In this document: piece after piece, positions 10,370-20,799 of the stretch
Layout of the letters: each line of letters begins with the position of its first letter
Numbering within the stretch: position 1 is the first letter of the stretch
NCBI RefSeq assembly: GCF_905171765.1
Contig: NC_053392.1
Span: 405,336,565 to 405,400,564 of the forward strand
Origin: Bufo bufo
Taxonomy: Eukaryota > Chordata > Amphibia > Anura > Bufonidae
Length of the DNA stretch: 64,000 nt
Reading direction: 5' to 3'
Program-made: the position numbers and the translations under genes
The notes under the pieces: model-generated
Seen by the model: the letters and a program-made list of their open reading frames with translations, nothing else
The model's database searches: none
Told to the model about the DNA's origin: nothing

Positions 10370-11617
10370 GCAGAAGAGAAATTAGCTCAGTCAGTGAAAA
10401 AAGATGATAAGACATTCTTCAGATACATAAATGAAGAAAAGAAACTAAAACAAGGAACTAACAAATTTAAAACAAAAGGAAGGTATATGGAAGAAGATAA
10501 AGAACTAGCTGACTGCCTCAATGAATACTTCTGTTCAGTTTTTACAAAGGAAAATGAAGGAAAAGGACCTCAGTTAGGAAGGAAGACTAATGAATCTTTT
10601 GATGCATGTGTCTTTACAGAGGAAGAGGTTCTAAGTCAGCTGTAAATTAATACAAATAAGTCACAGGGGCCTGATGGGATACACCCAAAGCTATTAAAGG
10701 AGCTTACCGGTGAACTAGCAAAACCATTAACAGATTTATTTAACCAATCACTGGTAACAGGAGTCGTCCCTGAAGATTGTAAATTAGCAAATGTTGTGCC
10801 CATTCACAAGAAAGGTAGTAGGGAGGAATTGGGCAACTATAGGCCAGTAAGCCTGACATCAACAGTGGGGAAATTAATGGAAACCATACTTAAGGAGAGG
10901 ATTGTGGAACATCTAAAATCCCATGGATGAAAGATGAAAAACAGCATGGGTTTACTTCAGGGAGATCATGTCAAACTAATCTTATTGATTTTTTTGTTTG
11001 GGTGACTAAAATAATAGATGGCGGAGGTGGAGTAGACATCGCTTATCTAGACTTTAGTAAGGCTTTTGATACTGTCCCACAAGACTAATCAATAAATTAG
11101 AGTCTTTGGGCTTGGACTCCCATATTGTTGAATGGATTAGGCAGTGGCTAAGAGACAGACAACAGAGGGTTGTGGTCAATGGAGTATATTCAGACCATAG
11201 TCTTGTTACCATCTGTTCTGGGACCCATATTGTTTAATATCTTTATCAGCGAAATTGCAGAAGGCCTCGATGGTAAGGTGTGTCTTTTTGCTGATGACAC
11301 AAAGATTTGTAACAGGGTTGATGTTCCTGGAGGGATACACCAAATGGAAAAAGGATTTTGGAAAACTAGAGGAATGGTCAAAAATCTGGCAACTAAAATG
11401 TAATGTTGATAAGTGCAAGATAATGCACCTGGGGCGTAAAAACCCAAGAACAGAATATAAAATCAGGGATACAGTCCTAACCTCAGTATCTGAGGAAAGG
11501 GATTTAGGGGTCATTATTTCAGAAGACTTAAAAGGTAGGTAGACAATGTCATAGAGCAGCAGGAAATGCTAGCAGAATGCTTGGGTGTATAGGGAGAGCC
11601 ATTACCAGTAGAAAGAG
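10370..11617 (+). mobile_element. CR1-like LINE, segment 2 (reverse transcriptase)
   Basis: Continues segment 1 after the chromovirus. QAEEKLAQSVKKDDKTFFRY, then KSQGPDGIHPKLLKEL, NYRPVSLTSTVGKLME, DIAYLDFSKAFDTVP and LFADDTKI are RT motifs of CR1/L2-type non-LTR elements. Multiple stops and shifts (for example TAA after VLSQL near 10645, TGA near 10928, shifts near 11090 and 11210-11260) make it a dead copy. It ends at the 8-bp duplication AGAAAGAG (11610-11617) made by the next hAT. Confidence 0.92.
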
Positions 11618-12283
11618 CAGGGCCGGTGCAAGGATGTTTGACGCCCTAGGCAAGATAAAAATTGCCGCCCCACCCTTATCAGATGATCTGCCCATATTAT
11701 GACATCACATATGTTCCACCCCTTTCTCAGCATTTAAATTAAAAGAACTGCTATGTTTCCCTTAGGGTTAATAAAGCTTCTTGTCGATGTCTCCCTGACA
11801 GCCGCTAGAGGTGCTTCCGCCATTCTCACTGTGAAAATTACAGTGGGAAGACGCGGAACATAGTTTTGAATGCGTGCGCATGCGCATTCGCAGCTGAGAG
11901 GAGGATCGGGGAGAAGAGTTCCCAGTGCCTGCGCTGGAGAAAGGTAAGTGGGAGGGAGACACAAGGGTGCCCCACTCCTAACAACTATATAGTGCCAGGA
12001 AAATGAGTTTGTTTTCCTGGCACTATAGTGCTCCTTTAACACCAGTACTGCACAGTGTCTTTTCTGTGCAGGAACTGGCTATAGACACCAGTACCACTAC
12101 ATTAAACTGCAGTGGTTCTGGGACTATAGTGTCCTTTTAATGTGAGGTAAATTAGTTTCCAATGTAGTATTAATAACTAAACAATTAAATAATAAACATA
12201 TTGCATTGTCTACTTACCACCAGGACAATAAGATGATCTGGTCTCTGGCTGCAGTCTGGCTCTTGGTCTGGCTCTGGGGACTC

Positions 12284-12658
12284 CCTTGTCACTCTCTTCT
12301 CCCCCCCTCCCTCCCTCATCACTCTCTTCTCCCCCCTCCCTCATCACTCTCTTCTCCCCCCTCCCTCCCTTGTCACTCTCTTCTCCCCCTCCCTCCCTTG
12401 TCACTCTCTTCTCCCCCCTCCCTCCCTTGTCACTCTCTTCTCCCCCCTCCCTCCCTTGTCACTCTCTTCTCCCCCCCTCCCTCCCTTGTCACTCTCTTCT
12501 CCCCCCTCCTTCCCTTGTCACTCTCATTCCCCCCCCCCTCCCTTCCTTGTCACTCTCTTCTCCCCTCCTCCCTCCCTTGTCACTCTCATTTCCTCCCCCC
12601 TCCCTTGTCACTCTCATTCCCCCCCCCTCCCTTGTCACTCTCATTCCCCCCCACCTCT
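12284..12658. repeat. Pyrimidine-rich minisatellite, about 30-bp unit
   Basis: About a dozen degenerate copies of CCCTCCCTCCCTTGTCACTC followed by TCTTCTCCCC. The strand asymmetry (C/T on plus) makes it a candidate for triplex or G-rich strand structures. Long proline/serine/leucine frames across it are artefacts. Confidence 0.9.
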
Positions 12659-12832
12659 AGTGTAGCGTGGCCGAGCTCTGTTCGGTCTGCAGTCCAGAAG
12701 CATTTGTTTCCTGTACCCGACCGGACTCAAAGGAAGTGCACACTAAGTAAGCACTTCCTGTCAGTCCGGCTGGGTACAGGAAACAAAAGCTGTACCGCGG
12801 ACCGAACAGAGCTCGGCCACGCTACACTAGAG
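12659..12832. repeat. Inverted repeat within the short hAT
   Basis: Arms of about 65 bp: TAGTGTAGCGTGGCCGAGCT at the left and its complement ending in ACACTA at the right, with TGTTTCCTGTACCCG paired to GGGTACAGGAAACA. The loop is about 40 bp. Confidence 0.85.
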
Positions 12833-13077
12833 GCACATCCCTCCTGTCAGTCCCTCTCTTCAGGCTGCGCCCGGGCGGTGCACAATCAGACGCGCCAGCC
12901 GCCCCCGGTGTGGGGAATGGCCCGCCACCGTACTTAAAAAAAAAACTTGCGGCAGGAATGGCCCGGCCGCCACTTAACCAATGCTTTTTTTTTTTAAACC
13001 GCCGGCGCCCCCTGCTAAATTACGCCCTAGGCGGCTGCCTAGGTCGCCTTACAGGTGGCGCTGGCCCTGAGAAAGAG

Positions 13078-13411
13078 GGAGGTGCTCATGCCGCTCTACA
13101 GAGCACTAGTGAGACCTCATTTGGAGTATTGTGCTCAGTACTGGAGACCATATATCCAGAAGGATATTGATACTTTGGAGAGAGTTCAGAGAAGAGCTAC
13201 TAAACTAGTACATGGATTGCAGGATAAAACTTATCAGGAAAGATTAAAGTACCTTAACATGTGTAGCTTGGAAGAAAGACGAGACAGGGGGGATATGATA
13301 GAAACTTTTAAATACATAAAGGGAATCAGCAAGGTAAAAGAGAGAATATTTAAAAGAAGAAAAACTGCTACAAGAGGACATAGTTTTAAATTAAAGGGGC
13401 AAAGGTTTAAG
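13078..13411 (+). mobile_element. CR1-like LINE, segment 3 (C-terminal part of ORF2)
   Basis: Translates as YRALVRPHLEYCAQYWRP, then LERVQRRATKLVHGL and SLEERRDRGDMIETFKY. These are the conserved post-RT motifs of CR1/L2 elements. Broken by the ZBED-hAT at 13412. Confidence 0.92.
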
Positions 13412-13841
13412 TAGAGATGTCGCAAACATAAAGTTTTCCGTTCGTGAAAGGCGAACGCGAATTTTCGCAAATGTTTGCAAACGGGCGAACCGCCATAGAC
13501 TTCAATAGGCAGGCGAATTTTAAAACCCACAGGGACTCTTTCTGGCCACAATAGTGATGGAAAAGTTGTTTCAAGGGGACTAACACCTGGACTGTGGCAT
13601 GCCGGAGGGGGATCCATGGCAAAACTCCCATGGAAAATTACATAGTTGACGCAGAGTCGGGTTTTAATCCATAAAGGGCATAAATCACCTAACATTCCTA
13701 AATTGTTTGGAATAATGTGCTTTAAAACATAAGGTATGATGTTGTATCGATCAGGTAGTGTAAGGGTTAAGCCCGCTTCACAGTGACAGACCAAACTCCC
13801 CGTTTAACACACCGCAAAAAAACGCAAACAGTCCATTTGCA

Positions 13842-14320
13842 CAACCGCAAACTCCCCATTTGCACAAGGTTGGATACCAAGCTAGCCATGTCCCGTTCCT
13901 TGTCCTCACTGACGTCATTGAAGGTCTCTTCCTCCACTCAGCCACGTACAACACCAAGGGTCCCTGAAAGGTGACAACAAGCCCCCTGGGATGCCTGCTG
14001 TGGTTGGTCTTCCACCTCCTCAAATCCACCTTCCTCCTCTGACTCCTCTTCTATAGACTCCTCTCTCTGCGTTGCCGCAGGTCCAGCAATCGACGACGAC
14101 AAGGCTGCTTCTGGGTGTGATGGTGACCACAACTCTTCCTCTTCATGCTCATCTACGGCCTGATCCAGCACTCTTCGCAGGGCACGCTCCAGAAAAAACG
14201 CATATGGGATGAGGTCGATGATGTTGCCTTGGGTTTGACACCTCCGCAAAAGGACGCATGAGCCTACAGCCATTGTGCATGAGCGTTCAGTAACGCGGCC
14301 AAAAAATACCCAGCTCCGCA
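13842..14320 (-). pseudogene. Second, partial copy of hAT-D transposase core
   Basis: Reads FFLERALRRVLDQAVDEHEE and an acidic GGFEEVEDQPQQAS stretch, closely matching 15955-16390 of the main transposase at both DNA and protein level (GCACAAGGTTKGATRCC; CATGTCCCGTTCCT). It lies downstream of the main gene's 3' end inside the same element, so a segment of the gene has been duplicated or captured from a relative. Confidence 0.8.
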
Positions 14321-14329
14321 GAGGCTGTC

Positions 14330-15270
14330 CTCTTTTTTTAAAATAAAAAATAATAATCTGTTATTAACAGTTTCATCTCTGTTTTGTCCCCTATTAGGGG
14401 CCAGTGTATGGAATAGATTGTAGGAACCGGGAGATGGAAAAAGATGCTTGGTCGGTCCTCTTACTTCCAATGTGGGGCACTGCGCGTGCGCCGTGTAATG
14501 TACTGTGCAATCCCAATATGAGTGCTATGTTAAGTAGAACTATTCCTATCAGTTTAATCCCTGTTATGTCCCCTATCAGGGGACGTGTATGGAATAGATT
14601 TTAGACAACCGCAAAGAGTTGTCAATAGTTGATACACTCATGACATAAATTTTATTCCTCTATGCGTCAATCTTGGTGTAGTGATGAATGTGCTCGTGCG
14701 CACGTTTGGGAGATTGCAGTCAATGTTTTTTTTTTAAAGCCTATGGTCATGCTGAGGTAGTTCAGTGACAGTTAAGTGACCCAGAAAACAATGATTTTGC
14801 AGTGTGGGCCCATTGTTGGCCTAGTAGTCTTTAATGATCACCTTAGATGATCACAAAGAAAATTAATGTTTTTTCTATGCAAAATTATCCAGCCGATCGC
14901 TTTTGGTCTGATCACAATGAAGCAACGTCCTTATCATCTGGGGTGTGCCAACATTGCCAACACACTCATAGAGGTGGTCGCTTCATTGTGATACGCAAGC
15001 CTCTTCACCACAACAAGGTTACGATCACGAAGGGGAATTGACACATGTATGTGCCTTTGTTTTTGTTTTGTTTTTGCTGCCACAGTGCAGCACCAGAGGC
15101 CTGAAAAATTAGGTATTGTGGCAGCCGCTGCGGAAGGAAAAATTGATGTTTTCCAGGCAGAAAGTGCACTAAAACATTGCGGCTTGAACCCTAGTTGGTG
15201 GCAGATAAGTCACGCAAGTCATCCGATATGCAGAGATAAAATACAGCAGCTCATCTCATCACCAGGCCTT
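14330..15270. repeat. hAT-D 3' untranslated region with long repeats
   Basis: Non-coding. A block around 14350-14430 (CTGTTTTGTCCCCTATTAGG, GTGTATGGAATAGATTGTAG) recurs around 14550-14605 (CTGTTATGTCCCCTATCAGG, GTGTATGGAATAGATTTTAG): a degenerate duplication of about 180 bp. The rest shows nothing recognisable. Confidence 0.6.
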
Positions 15271-15272
15271 TT

Positions 15273-18200
15273 TTAGTCAAATGTATCGCCCACTGTCAGT
15301 CCCTTCGGGATCCATGCCTCATTCATCTTAATAAAGGGGAGGTAATCTAGACTTTTTTGACCTAGGCGACTTCTCTTCTCAGTGACAATACCTCCTGCAG
15401 CACTGAAGGTCCTTTCTGACAGGACAATTGAAGCGGGGCAGGCCAGAAGTTCTATCGCAAATTGGGATAGCTCAGGCCACAGGTCAAGCCTGCACACCCA
15501 GTAGTCAAGTGGTACATCGCTCCTCAGAGTCTCGCTATCTGCAGTTAAGGCGAGGTAGTCTGCTACCTGTCGGTCGAGTCGTTCTCTGAGGGTAGACCCC
15601 GAAGGGCTGTGGCGATGCGTAGGACTTAAAAAGCTCCGCATGTCCTCCATCAACAACACGTCTGTAAAGCGTCCTGTCCTTGCCGGCGTGGTCGTGGTAG
15701 GAGGAGGATTACTTTCACCTCTTCCACTGTTAGATTCCCGTTGTGCTGTGACATCACCCTTATACGCTGTGTAAAGCATACTTTTAAATTTATTTTGGAA
15801 CTGCTGCATCCTTTCCGACTTCCGGTAATTCGGTAACATTTCAGGCACTTTCTGCTTATACCGGGGTCTAGTAGCGTGGCCACCCAGTACAGATCGTTCT
15901 CCTTCAGCCTTTTTATACGAGGGTCCCTCAACAGGCACGACAGCATGAAAGACCCTATTTGCACAAGGTTTGATGCCGAGCTACTCATGTCCCGTTCCTC
16001 GTCCTCACTGATCTCACTGAAGGTCTGTTCTTCCCCCCAGCCACGCACAGCCTCGGATGCCTGCTGTGGTTGGTCTTCCTCCTCCTCAAAGCCACATTCC
16101 TCCTCTGACTCCTCCTCCTCAGACTCCTCTTCCAGCGTTGCCGCAGGTCCAGCAAGCGATGCTGATAAGGCTGTTTCTGGTGGTGATGGTGACCACAACT
16201 CTTCCTCTTCCTCTTCACGCTCATCTACGGCCTGATCCAGCACTCTTCGCAGGGCACGCTCCAAGAAGAAAACAAATGGGATGATGTCGCTGATGGTGCC
16301 TTCAGTGCGACTGATTAGGTTTGTCGTCTCCTCAAAAGGACGCAAGAGCCTACAGGCATTGCGCATGAGCGTCCAGTAACGTGGCAAAAAAATTCCCAGC
16401 TCCGCAGAGGCTGTCCGAGCACCCCGGTCATACAAATACTCGTTGACTGCTTTTTCTTGTTGGAGCAGGTGGTCGAACATTAGGAGTGTTGAATTCCAAT
16501 GTGTCGGGCTGTCGCAAATCAAGCGCCTCACTGGAATGTTGTTTCGCCGCTGAATATCTGAAAAGTGCGCCATGGCCGTGTAGGAACACCTGAAATGGCC
16601 ACACACCGTCCTGGCCTGCTTGAGGATGTCCTGTAAGCCTGGGTACTTATGCACAAAGCGTTGTACAATCAGATTCAACACATGTGCCATGCACGGCACA
16701 TGTGTCAACTTGCCCAAATTCAATGCCGCCAACAAATTGCTTCCGTTGTCACACACCACTTTGCCGATCTCCAGTTGGTGCGGAGTCAGCCACTGATCCA
16801 TCTGTGCGTTCAGGGCGGACAGGAGTGCTGGTCCGGTGTGACTCTCTGCTTTCAGGCAAGTCAACCCCAAGATGGCGTGACACTGTCGTATCCGGGATGT
16901 GGAATAGCCCCTGGGGAGCTGGGGGGGTGCAGTTGATGTGGAGCAAGACGCAGCAGCAGAAGAGGACTCAGCCAAGGAGGTTATAGAAGAGGATGGAGTA
17001 GGAGGAGTAGAGGAGGTGGAAGCAGGCCTGCCTGAAAGTCGTGGTGGTGTCACCAGCTCCTCTGCAGAGCCACGCATTCCATGCTTGGCAGCAGTCAGCA
17101 GGTTTACCCAATGCGCAGTGTAGGTGATATACCTGCCCTGACCGTGCTTTGCAGACCAGGTATCAGTGGTCAGATGGACCCTTGCCCCAACACTGTGTGC
17201 CAGACATGCCATGACTTCCTTTTGCACAATAGAGTACAGATTGGGGATTGCCTTTTGTGAAAAGAAATTTCGGCCGGGTACCTTCCACTGCGGTGTCCAT
17301 TCAATAGCTACAAATTTTTTGAAGGCCTCAGACTCCACCAGCTTGTATGGTAAAAGCTGGCGGGCTAAGAGTTCCGACAAGCCAGCTGTCAGACGCCGGG
17401 CAAGGGGGTGACTCTGTGACATTGGCTTCTTACGCTCAAACATTTCCTTCACAGACACCTGACTGTGGGCAGATGAGCAGGAACTGCTGAAGGCGAGAGA
17501 CGGAGTGGCGATGGTTGAGAGGGGGCAAGGAGGACAGCAGTGGTTGACGTGGCTGAAGATGTTGGACCAGGAGGAGGATGGCGGCTTTAAGTTTGTGTGC
17601 TGCTTGTACTCATGTGTTGATCCCATAGGCGTTTGTGATTTGAGATCATGTGCCTTCGCAAAGCAGTTGTACCTAGGTGGGTGTTAGACTTCCCACGACT
17701 CAGTTTCTTTTGGCACAGGTTGCAAATGGCATCGCTGTTATCAGAGGCAGACACACCAAAAAAATGCCACACTGCTGAGCTTTATAATGACGGCATTCTG
17801 GTGGTGGCAACAGCATGCGTTGATTGGCGTGCTGTCTGGCTGACCCCGGGTGCAGATACATGCTGTCTGACTGTGCCACTAGCTCCTTGCGACGACCTCC
17901 CCCTGCTTCCAACTCATCTCCTCCTCCTCTCTGTCTCCCCATCTGAACTTTCCTCCTGTTCTTCTTCTCTTCGAGCGGGCACCCACGTGACATCCACGGA
18001 CACATCGTCATCATCAACCGCTTCACTTGTATCTGACAACTCAGCAAAGGAAGCTGCAGCGGGTACAACATCATCATCATCACACCGTTCGTCCATGTGT
18101 GTAATGCTGCCTGACTGAGACATATCCCTGTTATCTACATCCTCTGGCAATAATGGTTGTGCATGACTCATTTCTTCCTCTGACAGATCAACTGTGGTGC

Positions 18201-18384
18201 TAGTGTTGATGGTGGCGGCAGGCGGGGGAGTGGTAACTTGAGAGGTGCCTGAAGCTGAGCTGGAGGAGGATGGAGCGTCAAGGTTCTGAGCGGAAGCTGT
18301 AGAAGATTGGGTGTCCTGTGTTAGCCAGTCAACTATTTCCTCAGAACTTTTTGAGTTCAGGGTACGTGGCCTCTGAACACTGGG
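15273..18384 (-). pseudogene. hAT-D transposase (ZBED-like), frameshifted
   Basis: Acts as a hAT transposase: cut-and-paste DNA transposition with an RNase H-like catalytic core. From the N-terminus: MPSVQRPRTLNSKSSEE at 18384, then a serine/acid-rich region; a BED zinc finger at about 17590-17770 (CNLCQKKLSRG ... RRHMISNH); the core from about 17450 to 16400 (LTTDTWSAKHGQGRYIT, VVCDNGSNLLAALNLGKLTH, DSPTHWNSTLLMFDHL); an acidic linker; then VATLLDPGISRK and the C-terminal dimerisation region (LACPASIVLSERTFSAAGG, ending IKMNEAWIPKG). At least three frame changes (near 17900, 17650 and 15950) break it, but the longest intact stretch is 658 codons. A later duplication lies at 13842-14320. Confidence 0.92.
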
Positions 18385-18432
18385 CATTATTCTAGGGCCA
18401 AAGGGAATCACAGCACTACGACCACGATGGCC

Positions 18433-18720
18433 CCTGAAACACACACGCTTGCAGGCAACTGACTACTATTATATTACAGTCAAAATTGTTGTTGTTTTTT
18501 TAAATGTAATCTACTGTGACACCAGATATGAGCTGCACTGGTGACACTGTGCACTGGCAGGGCCTGAAACACACACGCTTGCAGGCAACTGACTGCTATT
18601 ATATTACAGTCAAAATTGTTGTTGTTTTTTTAAATGTAATCTACTGTGACACCAGATATGAGTTGCACTGGTGACACTGTGCACTGGCAGGGCCTGACAC
18701 ACACGCTGGCAGGCAACTGC
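18433..18720. repeat. 130-bp tandem repeat in hAT-D 5' leader
   Basis: CCTGAAACACACACGCTTGC begins copies at 18433 and 18563, with a partial third copy at 18693 (CCTGACACACACGC). Period 130 bp, copies nearly identical. Tandem leader repeats are a shared feature of the hAT copies here. Confidence 0.9.
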
Positions 18721-19149
18721 AATTAGATTACAGAGGAAACAAAAAAAAAATAGCAGACTGATGTACTAGCCCTAAAAAGGGCTTTTTGGGGTGCTGTCAG
18801 GACGCTGTCCTTACAGCAGAGATCAGATGAGTCTTTCAGGACTGGAGTGGACACTGAATATACTGGCCTAGCTATCGATTTCCCTATTTAAATCAGCAGC
18901 AGCTACACTGTCCCTCCTCTCACTAAGACTGCAGCTTCCGAATGAATTTAAAATGGATGCTGTCCAGGAGGTAGGAGGGTCTGGGAGGGAGGGTATGCTG
19001 CTGATTGGCTGGAATGTGTCTGCTGACTGTGAGGTACAGGGTCAAAGTTTGCGCAATGATGACGAATAGGGGCGGACCGAACATCGCATATGTTCGCCCG
19101 CCGCGGCGAACAAGCTATGTTCGCCGGCGAATAGTTCGGGACATCTCTA

Positions 19150-19386
19150 TTTAAAAGTAATATCAGGAAGTATTACTTTACTGAGAGAGTAGTGGATGCA
19201 TGGAATAGCCTTCCTGCAGAAGTGGTAGCTGCAAATACAGTGAAGGAGTTTAAGCATGCATGGGATAGACATAAGGCCATCCTTCATATAAGATAGGGCC
19301 AAGGGCTATTCAAAGTATTCAGTATATTGGGCAGACTAGATGGGCCAAATGGTTCTTTTCTGCCGACACATTCTATGTTTCTATGT
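19150..19386 (+). mobile_element. CR1-like LINE, segment 4 and 3' end
   Basis: Completes the LINE: VVDAWNSLPAEVVAANTVKEFK-like coding (around 19190-19255), a 3' untranslated region with GACTAGATGGGCCAAATGG, and a tail made of the short repeat TTCTATG (TTCTATGTTTCTATGTTT), a CR1-type 3' end. It is followed at once by TTGAC and 18S rRNA sequence. Confidence 0.92.
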
Positions 19387-19563
19387 TTGACGGAAGGAGG
19401 GCACCACCAGGAGTGGAGCCTGCGGCTTTATTTGACTCAACACGGGAAACGTTACCCGGCCCGGACACGGAAAGGATTGACAGATTGATAGCTCTTTCTC
19501 GATTCTGTGGGTGGTGGTGCATGGATGTTATTAGTTGGTGGAGCGATTTGTCTGGTTAATTCT
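19387..19563 (+). pseudogene. 18S rRNA pseudogene fragment, continuation after LINE
   Basis: TTGACGGAAGGAGGGCACCA, GGAGTGGAGCCTGCGGC, TTGACTCAACACGGGAAA, GGCCCGGACACGGAAAGG, TTGATAGCTCTTTCTCGATT, GGGTGGTGGTGCATGG and TGGAGCGATTTGTCTGGTTA are conserved 18S 3'-domain sequences in correct order. This joins directly to 4574. It stops at GGTTAATTC and gives way to the 46-bp repeat. Confidence 0.95.
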
Positions 19564-19682
19564 GCTGGTGAGCTGACCCTCTAAAAAATTATATGAGAGG
19601 GCCTTCAGGTGAGCTGACCCTGTAAAACATTGTAGGTGAAGGCCTGCTGGTGAGCTGACCCTCTAAAAAATTATATGCGCCG
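19564..19682 (+). repeat. 46-bp repeat array (after 18S)
   Basis: About 2.5 units of CTGCTGGTGAGCTGACCC, TCTAAAAAATTATATGMG and GGCCT. Same family as 3924-4183. Confidence 0.75.
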
Positions 19683-20488
19683 CCTGTCCGCCTGCCTGCT
19701 TATCTCACTTTATGAATGAACAGGCAGGCGGCGCATGAGGTGGGAGCTGCGGCAGGCGGGGCAGGCGGTGCATGACCGAGGGAGCTGCTGGTCTGCGCCG
19801 TCCTAATGCTATACATACGGTACTACAGTAAGTACAGAACAGTGCGGTATACATTAACATATGGATCGGATTGAATGTACTTAACAGTTGCGGGGCCCAA
19901 TGTATTAGAGTAGAATCACTGCACCGGGACCCGCCACGAGTGTCTCCGCCTCCTCCCTCCACATTGATGCATCTGATGGGGGATCTGTAGATGACACTCA
20001 TGGGGATCTGTGGATGACATAAGTGTCATCCACAGAGCCCCATAAGTGTCATCCACAGAGCCCCATTAGTGTAATCCACAGATCCCCCATCAGTGTCATC
20101 CACAGATGCCCCATCAGTATCATCCACAGATCCCCCATCAGTATCATCCACAGATCCTCCCATAACAGTGCATCATTCACAGATCCCCCATAACTGTGCA
20201 TCATCCACAGATTCCCCCATAACAGTGAGTCATCCACAGATCCCCCCATAACAGTTCATCATCCACAGATCCCCCCCCATAATAGTGCATCATCCACAGA
20301 TCCCCCCCCATAACAGTGCATCATCCACAGATCCCCCCATAACAGTGCGACATCCACAGACCACCATTAGTTCAAAACCTACCAAAAGCACACCTTTTGG
20401 TTCTAAATATTTTTTTCTTATTTTCCTCCTCAAAAACCTAGGTGAGTCTTATCATCAGGTGCGTCTTATAAAGCGAAAAATACGGTAG
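19683..20488. mobile_element. Unclassified insertion in the 46-bp array, with a 30-bp minisatellite
   Basis: Interrupts the 46-bp array between ATTATATGC and GATGCGAGGG. The right end reads GTGCGTCTTATAAAGCGAAA then AATACGGTA, resembling the end of a widespread vertebrate DNA-transposon family (its complement is TACCGTATTTTTCGC), but I do not find the matching left end. A minisatellite with unit near CAGTGTCATCCACAGATCCC then CCCAT, about 11-13 copies, fills 19985-20362. No coding. Confidence 0.5.
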
Positions 20489-20640
20489 ATGCGAGGGCCT
20501 GCTGGTGAGCTGACCCTGTAAAACATTATATGCGAGGGCCTGCTAGTGAGCTGACCCTCTAAAAAATTATATATACGAGGGCCTGCAGCTAAGCTGAACC
20601 TGTAAAAAATTATATGCAAAGGGCATATATGTGAGGGCAT
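20489..20640 (+). repeat. 46-bp repeat array (outer block)
   Basis: Three degenerate units with GATGCGAGGGCCTGCTGGTG and AGCTGACCCTGTAAAAC. Lies next to the 3' end of the hAT-A transposase, which is why I place the 46-bp/18S block in the 3' region of hAT-A. Confidence 0.7.
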
Positions 20641-20799
20641 TATATGGGACGAATAAGCATGTTGATATGATGGAATAGGAGAAGGATGAGAAAATGAAGA
20701 TTCAACCATATACGCTTGTTTGTGGTGAAAGGGGTGCATGGGAATACGTGTATTTAGTACATTATAAGCAACACATTTAAAGTGCCTTTATGTTAATCA

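Larger units (their letters stand above)
11618..13069. mobile_element. Non-autonomous hAT element, perfect 8-bp TSD
   Basis: 1,452 bp with termini CAGGGCCGGTGC and GGCGCTGGCCCTG and an exact AGAAAGAG duplication at 11610-11617 and 13070-13077. No transposase is present. It carries a 30-bp pyrimidine minisatellite (12284-12658) and a long inverted repeat (about 12659-12832). The same CAGGGCCGG-type end is found on the inner hAT at 28647-31518, so they may have used a common transposase. Confidence 0.9.
13412..19149 (-). mobile_element. ZBED-type hAT element (hAT-D)
   Basis: 5.7-kb element inserted in the LINE. Ends are TAGAGATGTCGCAAAC (left) and GTTCGGGACATCTCTA (right): inverted repeats matching over about 10 bp, with GAAC/GTTC-rich subterminal motifs. 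Flanks are GGTTTAAG and TTTAAAAG, an imperfect duplication of the LINE sequence. A minus-strand transposase pseudogene occupies 15273-18384. The right (5') part has 130-bp tandem repeats; the left (3') part has extra, duplicated transposase sequence. Confidence 0.85.

Noticed and set aside
12206..12937. 243-codon Ser/Pro/Leu-rich frame starting with a signal-peptide-like segment
   Set aside because: Produced by a C/T minisatellite inside a hAT element bounded by an exact target duplication.
15876..16284. Ser-rich plus-strand frames in hAT-D
   Set aside because: Antisense of the Glu-rich linker of the minus-strand transposase.
3706..19563. Functional 18S rRNA gene
   Set aside because: Fragments carry many substitutions at conserved sites, large parts are missing or replaced by 46-bp repeats, and no 5.8S or 28S is nearby.
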